Shown: positions 16,510-26,473, numbered from the stretch's first letter. The stretch: DNA of 64,000 nt from Malaciobacter mytili LMG 24559 (GCF_003346775.1 NZ_CP031219.1:1860001-1924000), one strand, 5' to 3'. Made by a program: numbers and translations. The notes: generated by a model from the letters alone, not told the origin.

Positions 16510-17820
16510 ATGTTAATTAAATCAATTTTTACAAACAGTAGTGGTATTTTAGTCTCTAGAATCTTAGGTTTTATAAGAGACTTATTAACAGCTTCTATTT
16601 TAGGGGCAAATATATATAGTGATATTTTCTTTGTGGCTTTTAAACTTCCAAACCTTTTTAGAAGAATTTTTGCAGAAGGAGCTTTTACTCAGGCTTTTAT
16701 TCCAGCTTATGCAAAGTCTAAACGTAAAATTAGATTCTCTTCAATGGTATTTTTGCAACTTTTAGGATTTTTAATAGTTTTATCTTTATTGGTAAGTTTA
16801 TTTTCAACTTTAGTTACAAAAGTAATTGCCGTTGGATTTGATGCAAAAACTATTGATTTAGCTGCACCTCTTGTGGCAATAAATTTTTACTATTTACCTT
16901 TAATATTTATTGTAACTTTTATGGCTGCCCTACTTCAATATAAGCACCATTTTGCAACAACAGCTTATTCCACAGCTTTACTTAACTTAGCTTTAATAGC
17001 AGCTTTACTAATCTCTAAAGATTTTGAAAAATATGAAATTACTTATTATCTTTCTTATGGGGTAATTGTAGGTGGAATTTTACAAGTTTTAGCGCATCTT
17101 TATGCAATAAAAAATAAGAATTTATTAAAAATTTTTACTTTTAGAAGAGAAAAAAAAAGAGAATCTAGCTTTTATAAAAGATTTTTTGAAGCAACTTTAG
17201 GAAGTTCAACTTCTCATATTTCAGCCTTTTTAGATACTTGGCTTGCTTCTTTTTTAGTTAGTGGTTCAATTTCATATTTATATTATGCAAATAGGGTTTT
17301 TCAGCTTCCTTTAGCACTTTTTGCAATAGCAACTTCTATTGCACTTTTTCCAATGATAGCAAAAGCTATTAAAAATAAAGATGAACAAAGAGCCTTATAT
17401 TTATTAAGAAAATCAACAATAATTTTATTTTCAATATTAAGTATTTCAACAGCCATTGGCATAATTTTTGATGATTTTATTATTTGGCTTTTATTTCAAA
17501 GAGGTGCTTTTGATGCAGTTGATACACAAAATACTGCACTTATTTTATCTATGTATTTAATAGGACTTCTTCCTTTTGGATTAGCAAAAATATTTTCACT
17601 TTGGCTATATTCATATGAAAAACAGTTTATTGCAGCTAAGATTTCTATGAAAGCATTAGCTTGGAATATAGTTTTTTCATTAGCTTTTATTATTCCTTTT
17701 GAAGCAGCAGGACTTGCTTTTGCAAGTACTTTAAGTGGCTTTATACTCTTTTATTTAACAATCAAAGAATTTGGATTACAAAAGTTTATCAATCTTTTTA
17801 AAAACAAAAGTTTGATATAA
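16510..17820 (+). CDS. murJ: Lipid II flippase MurJ
   Basis: A 436-residue polytopic membrane protein of the MurJ/MviN family, which flips lipid II across the inner membrane for peptidoglycan synthesis. The N-terminal signature SGILVSRILGFIRDLL and the LPNLFRRIFAEGAFTQAFIP segment are diagnostic. About twelve helices can be counted, slightly short compared with E. coli MurJ. The ABC exporter gene follows after 31 bases on the same strand. Confidence 0.95.
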   Translation: MLIKSIFTNSSGILVSRILGFIRDLLTASILGANIYSDIFFVAFKLPNLFRRIFAEGAFTQAFIPAYAKSKRKIRFSSMVFLQLLGFLIVLSLLVSLFSTLVTKVIAVGFDAKTIDLAAPLVAINFYYLPLIFIVTFMAALLQYKHHFATTAYSTALLNLALIAALLISKDFEKYEITYYLSYGVIVGGILQVLAHLYAIKNKNLLKIFTFRREKKRESSFYKRFFEATLGSSTSHISAFLDTWLASFLVSGSISYLYYANRVFQLPLALFAIATSIALFPMIAKAIKNKDEQRALYLLRKSTIILFSILSISTAIGIIFDDFIIWLLFQRGAFDAVDTQNTALILSMYLIGLLPFGLAKIFSLWLYSYEKQFIAAKISMKALAWNIVFSLAFIIPFEAAGLAFASTLSGFILFYLTIKEFGLQKFINLFKNKSLI

Positions 17821-17851
17821 TCACAACTTCGAATTTATAAATAGGATTTAT

Positions 17852-19561
17852 ATGAAAGATTTTTTTAAACAGTACATTCCATATTACAAAGATTATAAGC
17901 TTAAATTTTTCTATGCTTTTATAGGGATGGCACTAGTTGCTGGAGGTACTTCAGGAGCAGCTTATGTTGTAAAACCTCTGCTTGATGAAATTTTTATTGC
18001 AAAAGATTTAACTAAACTTTATACTATTCCTGCATTGGTTATTGGTTTATATTTTGCAAAAGGCTTAGGTAAATATGTACAAGCATATTATATCTCTTTT
18101 ATTGGACAAGATATTATTAGAAAAGTTAGAGATAAACTTTTAAAACATACTTTAACTTTAGATATAGAGTTTTTTCAAAAAAAACATGGTGGAGAATTAA
18201 TCTCTAGAATTACAAATGATATTAATAAAATTCAATCTGCTGTATCAAGTCAAATAGCTGAATTTATAAAAGAATTTCTTACTATTTTTGCACTTATTTT
18301 TGTTGTTATTTATCAAAGTGCAGAGATGGCTTTTTATGGGCTTATAGTTATGCCTTTAGCTATCTTCCCACTTTCAAGATTAGCAAAAAAAATGAAAAAG
18401 TTATCATTTGATTCACAAGAAAAAATCTCAAATATTACTACACATTTAAGTGAAACTTTTAATAATATTGAAATAATTAAAGCAAATTCAACAGAACAAA
18501 TTGAAACTGAAAAGTTTGAAGATCATAATAAAAAATATTTTCATGTATCAATAAAAGCTGTTAAAACAAATGAATTAGTTTCTCCAATAATGGAGACTTT
18601 AGGTGCTTTAGCTATTGCAACAGTTATTATACTTGGAGGGACAAAAGTTATTGAAGGAGAACTTACAGTTGGAGAGTTTTTCTCTTTTATGACAGCTTTA
18701 TTTATGCTTTATACTCCTATAAAAACTATCTCTTCTTTATATAATAAAATGCAAGGTGCTTTAGCTGCAAATGAAAGAATCAATGAACTATTTAGTGTTA
18801 AAAGTAATATTATTTCTGGAAATGAAAAATTAAATGAAGATATTAAAGAGATAACTTTTAATGATATTTGTTTAAATTATGATGAAATTCCAGCTTTAAA
18901 AAATATTAATTTACATATTAAAAAAGGTGAAACACTAGCTCTTGTAGGGGATAGTGGGGGAGGAAAATCCTCTTTAGTAAACTTAATTATTAGATTTTAT
19001 GATGCCCATAAAGGTGAAATAAAATTTAATAACCATAATATTAGAGATATAGATATAAAATCTTTAAGAGATATTGTTTCAATTGTAACTCAACGGGTAT
19101 ATATTTTCAATGATACTGTTTGTGCAAATATTGCCTATGGACAAGAAATTAATGAACAAAAAGTTATTGAAGCACTTAAACAAGCCCATGCTTATGACTT
19201 TGTAAATAGTATGGAAAAGGGAATTCACACTAAACTTGATGAGTTTGGAACAAATTTAAGTGGTGGACAAAGACAAAGAATAGCAATAGCAAGAGCTTTA
19301 TATAAAAACCCACAAATTCTAATTTTAGATGAAGCCACATCTGCTCTTGATAATGAAAGTGAATCAATTATTTCAGAAGTAATTGATGAAATTAGTAAAG
19401 ATAAAATAACATTTATAATTGCCCATAGATTAAGTACAATTAAACATGCAACAAATATTGCTGTATTTAAAAAGGGTCAAATAGTTTGTATTGGAAATGA
19501 ACAAAAACTTAAAAATGAGTGTGAAGAGTACAAAAGACTTCACAACTTAGCAAACATTTAA
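17852..19561 (+). CDS. MsbA-like ABC exporter (fused membrane and ATPase domains)
   Basis: A 569-residue half-transporter. Six membrane helices occupy residues 1-310. The nucleotide-binding domain has Walker A GDSGGGKSS, signature LSGGQRQR, Walker B ILILDEATSALD and switch His in IAHRLST. The organisation matches MsbA, the lipid A-core flippase, and location behind murJ fits an envelope role. Other lipid or oligosaccharide flippases of the same family (for example PglK) cannot be excluded. A hairpin terminator overlaps the stop codon. Confidence 0.87.
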   Translation: MKDFFKQYIPYYKDYKLKFFYAFIGMALVAGGTSGAAYVVKPLLDEIFIAKDLTKLYTIPALVIGLYFAKGLGKYVQAYYISFIGQDIIRKVRDKLLKHTLTLDIEFFQKKHGGELISRITNDINKIQSAVSSQIAEFIKEFLTIFALIFVVIYQSAEMAFYGLIVMPLAIFPLSRLAKKMKKLSFDSQEKISNITTHLSETFNNIEIIKANSTEQIETEKFEDHNKKYFHVSIKAVKTNELVSPIMETLGALAIATVIILGGTKVIEGELTVGEFFSFMTALFMLYTPIKTISSLYNKMQGALAANERINELFSVKSNIISGNEKLNEDIKEITFNDICLNYDEIPALKNINLHIKKGETLALVGDSGGGKSSLVNLIIRFYDAHKGEIKFNNHNIRDIDIKSLRDIVSIVTQRVYIFNDTVCANIAYGQEINEQKVIEALKQAHAYDFVNSMEKGIHTKLDEFGTNLSGGQRQRIAIARALYKNPQILILDEATSALDNESESIISEVIDEISKDKITFIIAHRLSTIKHATNIAVFKKGQIVCIGNEQKLKNECEEYKRLHNLANI

Positions 19562-19585
19562 ACTAACCTAGTTTAAATGTTTTTT
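19552..19585 (+). terminator. Rho-independent terminator after ABC exporter
   Basis: A perfect 14-bp inverted repeat, AAACATTTAAACTA (19552-19565) and TAGTTTAAATGTTT (19569-19582), 3-base loop, followed by T residues. It contains the stop codon of the exporter gene. Confidence 0.8.
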
Positions 19586-19670
19586 AATAACAATTTACTA
19601 AAACTACATATTAAAACAAAAATTTAATCTAATTTAGATAAAATATTAAAATTTTAAAAAAGGTAACATT

Positions 19671-20729
19671 TTGTTTAACTATAAAAATTTAAAGAAAATA
19701 CTATTTTTATTTCAACCAGAAACAGCACATCATCTTGCAGAACTTGGATTAAGAGCTTTACCAAACTGTAGAATGCTTACAAACTATATGGTAAATAAAA
19801 ATTTTGTAAATGATGAAAGACTTACGCAAGAGATTTTTAATGTTAAATTTATTAATCCTATTGGGTTAGCAGCTGGTTTTGATAAAAATTCAACTATGGT
19901 AAAAGCTATGCCAGCACTTGGTTTTGGTTATACAGAAATTGGAACAATGACTCCAAGACCTCAAGATGGAAATGCTAAACCTAGAATGTTTAGATACCCA
20001 AAAGCTAATTCAGTACAAAATGCTATGGGATTTAATAATGAAGGTGCCCACGCAGTTTTAAAAAACCTAAAAAAAGTTTATCCTTTTGTTTTACCAATTG
20101 GAGTAAATATAGGTAAAAATAAAACAACACCTGAAGAGTATGCTTTAAATGATTATAAAATGTTAATTAAAAAATTTGAGCAAACAAGTGATTATCTAGT
20201 AATAAATATTTCTAGTCCAAATACACCAAATCTTAGAGATTTACAAAATGAAGAGTTTATTACAGCTTTATTTAATATGGCAAAAGAGCTAACTAATAAA
20301 CCAATTTTATTAAAAATTGCTCCAGATATGCAAGTTGATACAGCAATACAGTTATGTAAAACTGCTGTAAATGCAGGAGCAGCAGGGATTATTGCAACAA
20401 ATACAACAATTGATTATAACTTACTTCCAGGATGCCAAAATTTTGGAGGATTAAGTGGAGAAGTTTTAAGAGAAAAATCTTATGAACTATTTAAAGAAAT
20501 AGCAAAAGAGTTGTTTGGTAAAACTTTACTTATCTCTGTTGGAGGAATAAGTAATGCTCAAGAAGCATATAGAAGACTAAAAGCTGGAGCAACTTTAGTT
20601 CAAGCATACTCTGGAATGATTTTTGAAGGACCTTCTATGGTTAGAAAGATAAATGAAGGTATCTTAGAACTTATGGAAAAAGATGGATATTCACATATTA
20701 GTGAAGTAATTGGAGCAGATTTAAAATAA
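19671..20729 (+). CDS. pyrD: Dihydroorotate dehydrogenase (quinone), class 2
   Basis: A 352-residue FMN enzyme of pyrimidine synthesis that passes electrons to the quinone pool. The class 2 N-terminal membrane-associating helices (FNYKNLKKILFLFQPETAHHLAELGL) are present. Catalytic and FMN motifs include NPIGLAAGFDKN, GFNNEG, NISSPNTPNLRDLQ and SVGGISNAQEA. Translation starts at TTG with AAAAAAGG upstream; no ATG fits better. The M16 peptidase gene follows after 12 bases. Confidence 0.95.
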   Translation: MFNYKNLKKILFLFQPETAHHLAELGLRALPNCRMLTNYMVNKNFVNDERLTQEIFNVKFINPIGLAAGFDKNSTMVKAMPALGFGYTEIGTMTPRPQDGNAKPRMFRYPKANSVQNAMGFNNEGAHAVLKNLKKVYPFVLPIGVNIGKNKTTPEEYALNDYKMLIKKFEQTSDYLVINISSPNTPNLRDLQNEEFITALFNMAKELTNKPILLKIAPDMQVDTAIQLCKTAVNAGAAGIIATNTTIDYNLLPGCQNFGGLSGEVLREKSYELFKEIAKELFGKTLLISVGGISNAQEAYRRLKAGATLVQAYSGMIFEGPSMVRKINEGILELMEKDGYSHISEVIGADLK

Positions 20730-20741
20730 TAAAGGTGAAAA

Positions 20742-22073
20742 ATGCAAATATTTAAAAATTTTATATTAAGTGCGTTGTTTTTCACTATTTTTGCAGGAGA
20801 ACTAATGAGTAGTAATAGCTTACCAAAATATTATACAAAAACTTTAGAAAATAACTTACAAATAGTGGCTATTCCTATGGATAATGGCTCAAATGTAATC
20901 TCAACAGATATTTTCTATAAAGTTGGAAGTAAAGATGAAAAAATGGGTAAAAGTGGAATAGCTCATATGTTAGAACATCTTAACTTTAAATCAACAAAGA
21001 ATCTAAAAGCTGGTGAGTTTGATGAAATAGTAAAAGGTTTTGGGGGAGTAAATAATGCTAGTACAAGCTTTGATTATACTCACTACTTTATAAAATCAAG
21101 TTCTAAAAATATGGAAAAATCTTTAGAACTTTTTGCAGAACTTATGCAAAATCTTACATTAAAAGATGAAGAGTTTCAACCAGAGCGTGATGTAGTTGCA
21201 GAAGAAAGAAGATGGAGAACAGACAATAATCCTATGGGATATATGCAATTTAGATTATTTAATAACGCATATATCTACCATCCTTATCATTGGACTCCAA
21301 TTGGATTTATGAATGATATTAAAAATTGGACTATTGAAGATATTAAAGATTTTCATAGCACTTTTTATCAACCAAAAAATGCTATTGTTGTAGTGGCTGG
21401 AGATATAACAAAAGAAGAAGTTTTTGAAAAGACTGAAAAATATTTTAAAGATATTAAAAACACAAAAGAAATAGTAAGACAAACTTATACGGTTGAGCCA
21501 AAACAAGATGGGGAAAAAAGAGTAGTTATAAAAAGAGATACTCAAGTTGAGATGCTAACAATAGCTTATCATATTCCAAATTTTGAACATAAAGACCAAG
21601 TAGCACTTAGTGCTTTAACAGAACTTTTAAGTTCAGGAAAAAGTTCACTTTTACAAAAAGTATTAGTTGATGAGAAAAAAATGGTAAACTCAATTTATGC
21701 TTATAATGTTGAGCTAAAAGATCCAGGATTGTTTCTTTTTTCAGCAGTTTGTAATGAAGGTGTTAAAGCTAAAGATGTTGAAGAAGAAATTTTAAAAATT
21801 ATAAAAGATATAAAAAGTGGGAATATTAGCAAAAAAGATATTGAAAAAATAAAAATCAATACAAAAGCTGATTTTATATTTTCACTAGAAAGTTCAACTT
21901 CAGTGGCTTCACTATTAGGAAGCTATTTTGTAAGAGATAATATTAAACCTCTTTTTGAATATGAAGAGAGTATTGAGAAGTTAAAGAAAAAAGACCTTGT
22001 TGCTGTTGCAAAAAAATATCTAATAAAAGATAATTCAACAACAGTAATTTTAAAAAAGGCCCAAAAAAATTAA
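20742..22073 (+). CDS. M16-family zinc metallopeptidase, exported
   Basis: A 443-residue pitrilysin-family peptidase with the inverted zinc motif HMLEH (in GIAHMLEHLNFKST) and a downstream Glu ligand in EERRWRTDNN. A signal peptide (MQIFKNFILSALFFTIFAGE) implies a periplasmic enzyme. The C-terminal half is the usual non-catalytic M16 domain. In C. jejuni a zinc protease gene of this kind also precedes dapA. It probably belongs to a pyrD to rseP co-oriented cluster. Substrate unknown. Confidence 0.9.
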   Translation: MQIFKNFILSALFFTIFAGELMSSNSLPKYYTKTLENNLQIVAIPMDNGSNVISTDIFYKVGSKDEKMGKSGIAHMLEHLNFKSTKNLKAGEFDEIVKGFGGVNNASTSFDYTHYFIKSSSKNMEKSLELFAELMQNLTLKDEEFQPERDVVAEERRWRTDNNPMGYMQFRLFNNAYIYHPYHWTPIGFMNDIKNWTIEDIKDFHSTFYQPKNAIVVVAGDITKEEVFEKTEKYFKDIKNTKEIVRQTYTVEPKQDGEKRVVIKRDTQVEMLTIAYHIPNFEHKDQVALSALTELLSSGKSSLLQKVLVDEKKMVNSIYAYNVELKDPGLFLFSAVCNEGVKAKDVEEEILKIIKDIKSGNISKKDIEKIKINTKADFIFSLESSTSVASLLGSYFVRDNIKPLFEYEESIEKLKKKDLVAVAKKYLIKDNSTTVILKKAQKN

Positions 22074-22123
22074 AATTATAAGAGTTAGACAAATAAAATC
22101 GTAAATTTATAAAGGATTGTTCA

Positions 22124-23011
22124 ATGCAAAATATTATTGGTGCAATGACTGCACTTATTACCCCATTTAAAAATGGAAAAGTAGATACAGCAAAATACGA
22201 AGAATTAATTAAAAGACAAATTGCACAAGGAATAGATGTTGTTGTTCCAGTGGGAACTACGGGAGAGAGTGCAACTTTATCTCATGAAGAGCATAGAGAG
22301 TGTATAGAAATAGCTGTTGCAACTTGTAAGGGTAGTAATGTAAAAGTTATTGCAGGAGCAGGTTCAAATGCTACACATGAAGCAATAGGAATTGCACAAC
22401 ATGCTCAAAAAGTTGGAGCAGATGGACTTTTATCTGTTGCGCCATATTATAATAAACCAACACAAGAAGGTCTTTATCAACACTATAAAGCTATTGCAAG
22501 TTCAGTAGAGATTCCATTTATGATATATAATGTACCAGGAAGAACAGGTGTGGATATTGAAGCTGATACTGCCATTAGATTATTTGATGATGTATCAAAT
22601 ATCTATGCAATAAAAGAAGCAACTGGTTCTTTAGAAAGAGCTATTGAACTTAGTTCAAAAAGACCAGAATTTTGTGTAATTTCAGGTGATGATGCTATTG
22701 ATTTCCCTATGTTAGCAAATGGTGGAAAAGGGATAATCTCAGTTACAGCAAACTTACTACCAAATTACAAAAGTAAATTAGTTCATAGTGTATTTAATAA
22801 AGATTTTGAAACTGCAAAAAAAATAAATGATGATTTATATGCTATAAATAAAGCACTTTTTGTGGAAAGTAATCCAATTCCTATAAAAGCTGCTATGTAT
22901 CTTGCAGGATTAATTAGCACACTAGAATATAGATTACCATTGACTCCTCCAAGTAGAGAGACAATGAGAAAATTAGAAGATGTATTAAAAGGTTATGAGG
23001 TAATTAAATAA
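22124..23011 (+). CDS. dapA: 4-hydroxy-tetrahydrodipicolinate synthase
   Basis: A 295-residue aldolase-type enzyme condensing pyruvate with aspartate semialdehyde in lysine and diaminopimelate synthesis. Motifs: [17 protein letters not shown], the Tyr in IYNVPGRTG, the Schiff-base Lys in AIKEATGS and the SGDDA segment. Length is standard. AAAGGA lies upstream. The stop overlaps the next start by 1 base. Confidence 0.97.
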   Translation: MQNIIGAMTALITPFKNGKVDTAKYEELIKRQIAQGIDVVVPVGTTGESATLSHEEHRECIEIAVATCKGSNVKVIAGAGSNATHEAIGIAQHAQKVGADGLLSVAPYYNKPTQEGLYQHYKAIASSVEIPFMIYNVPGRTGVDIEADTAIRLFDDVSNIYAIKEATGSLERAIELSSKRPEFCVISGDDAIDFPMLANGGKGIISVTANLLPNYKSKLVHSVFNKDFETAKKINDDLYAINKALFVESNPIPIKAAMYLAGLISTLEYRLPLTPPSRETMRKLEDVLKGYEVIK

Positions 23012-23790
23012 TGAATGAGTTTATGAAGGGTAAAACATTAGTAATTTCAGGTGGTACTAAAGGTATAGGAAAAGCGTGTGTTTATAGATTTGCACAAGAG
23101 GGTGTAAATATTGCTTTTACATATAATTCAAATGCCGAAGTTGCACAAGAAATTGCAGATGAAGTAGAGAGAGAATTTGGCGTAAAATGTAGATGTTATG
23201 CATTTAATATTTTAGAACCAGAAAAATATAAAGAGTTATTTGAAGAGATTGATAAGGATTTCGATAGAGTTGATTTCTTTATTTCAAATGCTATGATTTA
23301 TGGAAGAGCAGTAGTTGGTGGTTATGGTAGATTTATGAAACTAAAACCAAAAGGTTTAAATAATATCTATACTGCAACTGTAAATGCTTTTGTATGTGGT
23401 TCACAACAAGCTGCAAAAAGAATGGAAAAAGTTGGTGGTGGAGCAATTGTTAGTTTAAGTTCTACTGGAAACTTAGTATATATTGAAAACTATGCAGGAC
23501 ATGGTACAAATAAAGCTGCTGTTGAAGCTATGGTTAGATATGCAGCAACTGAGTTAGGACAAATGGGAATTAGAGTAAATGCTGTAAGTGGTGGACCTAT
23601 TGATACAGATGCTTTAAAAGCATTTACAAACTATGAAGAAGTTAGAGATAAAACAGCAGAATTATCTCCATTAAATAGAATGGGACAACCTGATGATTTA
23701 GCAAGTGCATGCTATTTCTTATGTACAAAAGAAGCTTCATGGGTAACAGGTCACACGCTAATCGTTGATGGCGGGACAACGTTTAAATAA
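23011..23790 (+). CDS. fabL: SDR-family oxidoreductase, FabL-like enoyl-ACP reductase
   Basis: A 259-residue short-chain dehydrogenase. The N-terminal cofactor loop is SGGTKGIGKA. The active site reads YAGHGTNK, that is Tyr-X6-Lys as in FabI/FabL, not the Tyr-X3-Lys of ordinary SDRs. The VNAVSGGPIDTDALKAF segment is almost the same as in Bacillus FabL. FabL reduces enoyl-ACP with NADPH in fatty-acid elongation. Position between dapA and pgsA, with 1-base and 3-base junctions, matches Campylobacter, where the gene is often named only as an oxidoreductase. Function is inferred from motifs. Confidence 0.7.
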   Translation: MNEFMKGKTLVISGGTKGIGKACVYRFAQEGVNIAFTYNSNAEVAQEIADEVEREFGVKCRCYAFNILEPEKYKELFEEIDKDFDRVDFFISNAMIYGRAVVGGYGRFMKLKPKGLNNIYTATVNAFVCGSQQAAKRMEKVGGGAIVSLSSTGNLVYIENYAGHGTNKAAVEAMVRYAATELGQMGIRVNAVSGGPIDTDALKAFTNYEEVRDKTAELSPLNRMGQPDDLASACYFLCTKEASWVTGHTLIVDGGTTFK

Positions 23791-23793
23791 TTT

Positions 23794-24327
23794 ATGTTAA
23801 ATTTACCAAATATATTAGCACTTTTTAGAATAGCATTAGCTCCACTAATGCTATGGTTTTTAGTAGATAGAGAAAATATTATTTTCTCTTCTTGGCACCC
23901 TACTTGGCTTGATTATTTTGCCGGTCTAATCTTTGTTATTGCTTCAGTTACAGACTTCTTTGATGGATATATTGCACGAAAATGGAATCAAATAACAAAA
24001 CTTGGAGCAATATTAGATCCGCTTGCTGATAAAATGCTTATGTTAGCTGGATTTTTAGGGCTTATGATAATAGATAGAGCCTCTTCTTGGGCTGTATTTT
24101 TAATCTTATCAAGAGAATTTTTTATTACTGGGCTTAGGGTTGTTGCAGCAGATGAAGGCAAAAATGTTGCTTCAACAATGGCAGGAAAAATAAAAACTGT
24201 AGTTCAAATGATAGCAATTGGTTTTTTAATTATGAATTGGCCTTTTGCAACTGAGCTTTTATGGTTAGCGGTTATACTTACACTTTACTCTGGTTATGAG
24301 TATTTAAGAGATTATTACAAAAATTAA
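23794..24327 (+). CDS. pgsA: CDP-diacylglycerol-glycerol-3-phosphate 3-phosphatidyltransferase
   Basis: A 177-residue inner-membrane CDP-alcohol phosphatidyltransferase making phosphatidylglycerol phosphate. The metal-binding motif D-x2-DG-x2-AR-x8-G-x3-D-x3-D is complete (DFFDGYIARKWNQ then GAILDPLADK). Four or five hydrophobic helices and normal length. It is tightly packed with the FabL-like gene and rseP. Confidence 0.94.
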   Translation: MLNLPNILALFRIALAPLMLWFLVDRENIIFSSWHPTWLDYFAGLIFVIASVTDFFDGYIARKWNQITKLGAILDPLADKMLMLAGFLGLMIIDRASSWAVFLILSREFFITGLRVVAADEGKNVASTMAGKIKTVVQMIAIGFLIMNWPFATELLWLAVILTLYSGYEYLRDYYKN

Positions 24328-24339
24328 TTGGAGTTTATA

Positions 24340-25398
24340 TTGGGTACTATTACTTTTTTAATTGTATTATCTATACTTGTATTTATTCATGAGCTTGGGC
24401 ATTTTTTAGCAGCAAGATATTTTGGTGTTACTGTTCATGTTTTTTCTATAGGTTTTGGTAAAAAGCTATTTTCAAAAACTTGGAAAGGTACAGAATGGAG
24501 ATTTGCACTAATCCCTTTAGGTGGATATGTAAAAATGAAAGGACAAGATGATACTAAGCCAGGTCTTATTGAAGATGGAAAAGATTCATACAATAATATA
24601 AAGCCTTGGCAAAGAATAGTTATTCTTTTTGCGGGTCCTTTTGCAAACTTTATACTTGCAGCAGTTATTTACTTTGCAATTGCTATTTTAGGAGCTACTT
24701 CATTAGCTCCAACAATTGGAAATGTAATAGAAAACTCACCAGCTGCAAAAGCTGGACTTGCTGTAAATGATAAAATTATTAGAATAAATGATACAGAAAT
24801 AAAAACTTGGGAAGAGATAGGTAAAACTATTACTCAAACGCAAGGTGCTTTAAAATTTTATGTACAAAGAGGTAATAAAGTTCAAGCTTTTATAATCAAA
24901 CCTCAAGTTTCAGATTCTGAAAATATATTTAGAGAAAAGATTAAAAAAAGAATGATTGGAATTGCTCCTGCACCTAAACTTGTAACAATAAATCATTCAC
25001 CAATAGAGGCTATTTCATATGCTTATGATAAAACAATAGAATCTTCAAAAATGATTTTTTTAGGAGTTCAAAAACTTATTCAAGGAATAATTCCTAGCAG
25101 TGAAATTGGTGGAGTTATAACAATAGGAAAAGTTATTTCAGATGCAAGTGAATCTAGTTTTATTGCTCTTCTTGCAATTACTGCACTTATTTCTGTAAAC
25201 TTAGGAGTATTAAATCTTCTTCCAATTCCAGCACTTGATGGTGGACATATTATGTTTAATTTATATGAAATTATTGCAAGAAGAAAACCAAGTGATAGAG
25301 TATTTATGTATTTAACAATAACTGGATGGGTTATTTTAGGTTCATTAATGTTACTTGGAATTTACAATGATATAAATAGAATTTTTTTAAAAGAGTAG
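24340..25398 (+). CDS. rseP: Site-2 intramembrane protease RseP
   Basis: A 352-residue S2P-family zinc protease with HELGHF in the first membrane helix, a PDZ domain in the middle (about residues 125-200: NVIENSPAAKAGL) and the second metal motif NLLPIPALDGGH in a C-terminal helix. Members cut anti-sigma factors or signal-peptide remnants in the membrane. No ATG is available; an in-frame TTG at 24328 is possible, but the TTG at 24340 has TTGGAG 6 bases upstream, so I use it. Confidence 0.93.
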   Translation: MGTITFLIVLSILVFIHELGHFLAARYFGVTVHVFSIGFGKKLFSKTWKGTEWRFALIPLGGYVKMKGQDDTKPGLIEDGKDSYNNIKPWQRIVILFAGPFANFILAAVIYFAIAILGATSLAPTIGNVIENSPAAKAGLAVNDKIIRINDTEIKTWEEIGKTITQTQGALKFYVQRGNKVQAFIIKPQVSDSENIFREKIKKRMIGIAPAPKLVTINHSPIEAISYAYDKTIESSKMIFLGVQKLIQGIIPSSEIGGVITIGKVISDASESSFIALLAITALISVNLGVLNLLPIPALDGGHIMFNLYEIIARRKPSDRVFMYLTITGWVILGSLMLLGIYNDINRIFLKE

Positions 25399-25401
25399 AG
25401 A

Positions 25402-26079
25402 ATGAATAAAGAAAAAGCACTAGAAAATTTAGATAAATTAATTGCTGATGTGGAAGATGCAAGACTTCAACTTTCAGAACATCATATTGTAAAAATTATT
25501 GGTATTAGTAAATATAGTACTAGTGAAGATGTGGCAACTTTGTATTCTGCAGGACAAAGAGCTTTTGGAGAAAATAAAGTTCAAGATTTAAAAGAAAAAA
25601 TGAACACTTTAGAAGAACTACCTTTAGAGTGGCATTTTGTAGGAAGACTTCAAAAAAATAAAATTAATAATCTAATTGATTTAAAACCTACACTAATGCA
25701 AAGTCTTGATAGCTTAGATTTAGCACAAGAATTAAATAAAAAATTAGAAGCAAAAAATCAAAAGATGAATTGTTTACTTCAGATTAACTCTGCAAAAGAA
25801 GAGAGTAAAGCTGGTGTTATGCCAGAAGTTGCAGTAAAAATTTATAAAGAAATTTTAGAAACTTGTCCTTATATTAAATTAAAAGGTGTAATGAGTATTG
25901 GTGCTCATGTGGAAGATAAAGAAGTAATTGAAAAAAGTTTTAATACTACAAAAACTATCTTTGATGAACTAAAACCTTTTGGTGCAAAATATTGTTCTAT
26001 GGGAATGAGTGGGGATTTTAAACTTGCAATTAAATGTGGTTCTAATATGATTAGAGTAGGTTCAACTTTATTTAAATAG
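25402..26079 (+). CDS. YggS-family pyridoxal phosphate homeostasis protein
   Basis: A 225-residue PLP-binding protein of the YggS/PROSC family. The PLP-lysine is expected in GISKYSTSED; other family motifs are FGENKVQDL, WHFVGRLQKNK and SMGMSGDF. These proteins have no known catalytic activity and buffer free PLP. The gene starts 3 bases after rseP and ends before a hairpin terminator. Confidence 0.92.
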   Translation: MNKEKALENLDKLIADVEDARLQLSEHHIVKIIGISKYSTSEDVATLYSAGQRAFGENKVQDLKEKMNTLEELPLEWHFVGRLQKNKINNLIDLKPTLMQSLDSLDLAQELNKKLEAKNQKMNCLLQINSAKEESKAGVMPEVAVKIYKEILETCPYIKLKGVMSIGAHVEDKEVIEKSFNTTKTIFDELKPFGAKYCSMGMSGDFKLAIKCGSNMIRVGSTLFK

Positions 26080-26086
26080 TTTTATA

Positions 26087-26122
26087 TTGGTATATTAGTT
26101 TATTTTCTAATATACCAATTTT
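26087..26122 (+). terminator. Terminator after the YggS-family gene
   Basis: A perfect 12-bp inverted repeat, TTGGTATATTAG (26087-26098) and CTAATATACCAA (26107-26118), with an 8-base loop and TTTT after it. The U-tail is good on the plus strand and poor on the minus strand. Confidence 0.65.
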
Positions 26123-26405
26123 ACTCTACTTTTTTACATAATTTTCTAATTTTTGCCTTACCTTTTAAAGCTTCAATTACTTCAACTTCTTCATCTTGTT
26201 CAAAACTTTCATTTGAATCTATATTCCAATATACAGCATTATAAAATACTTTTTTATTTATAATAATACCTATATTTTTATCTAAAGAAGAGTTATTATC
26301 TTTTTTTAGCATAAAAAATAATATTAAAATTACAATAAATGTAGTAATTATTAAATTCAAAATATTTCCATTTATATTATATGAATCAGCAATTGCTTCT
26401 ACCAT
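26121..26405 (-). CDS. Small membrane protein, possibly NfeD-like
   Basis: A 94-residue protein with one hydrophobic helix (LNLIITTFIVILILFFML, about residues 17-34) and a short beta-rich tail. The tail pattern (AVYWNIDSNESFEQDEEVEVIEALKGKAKIRKL) resembles the soluble OB-like domain of NfeD proteins, where a Trp is followed by a glycine-turn, a V-x-V strand and a final hydrophobic strand. No stomatin or protease partner is adjacent. The call is tentative. Confidence 0.5.
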   Translation of the reverse strand: MVEAIADSYNINGNILNLIITTFIVILILFFMLKKDNNSSLDKNIGIIINKKVFYNAVYWNIDSNESFEQDEEVEVIEALKGKAKIRKLCKKVE

Positions 26406-26459
26406 TTTAAATCCTAGTAATTAAATTTAAAATAAAACATAATTAAATTAATTATTTAT

Positions 26460-26473
26460 TTTATTATAATAAA
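26460..26473. promoter_or_regulatory. 14-bp palindrome between divergent genes
   Basis: TTTATTATAATAAA is a perfect palindrome 55 bases upstream of the NfeD-like gene and about 140 bases upstream of the DUF4198 gene. The stretch is extremely AT-rich, so chance is possible; a Fur, PerR or NikR-type operator is conceivable because the plus-strand neighbour looks like a metal-uptake gene. Confidence 0.25.
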
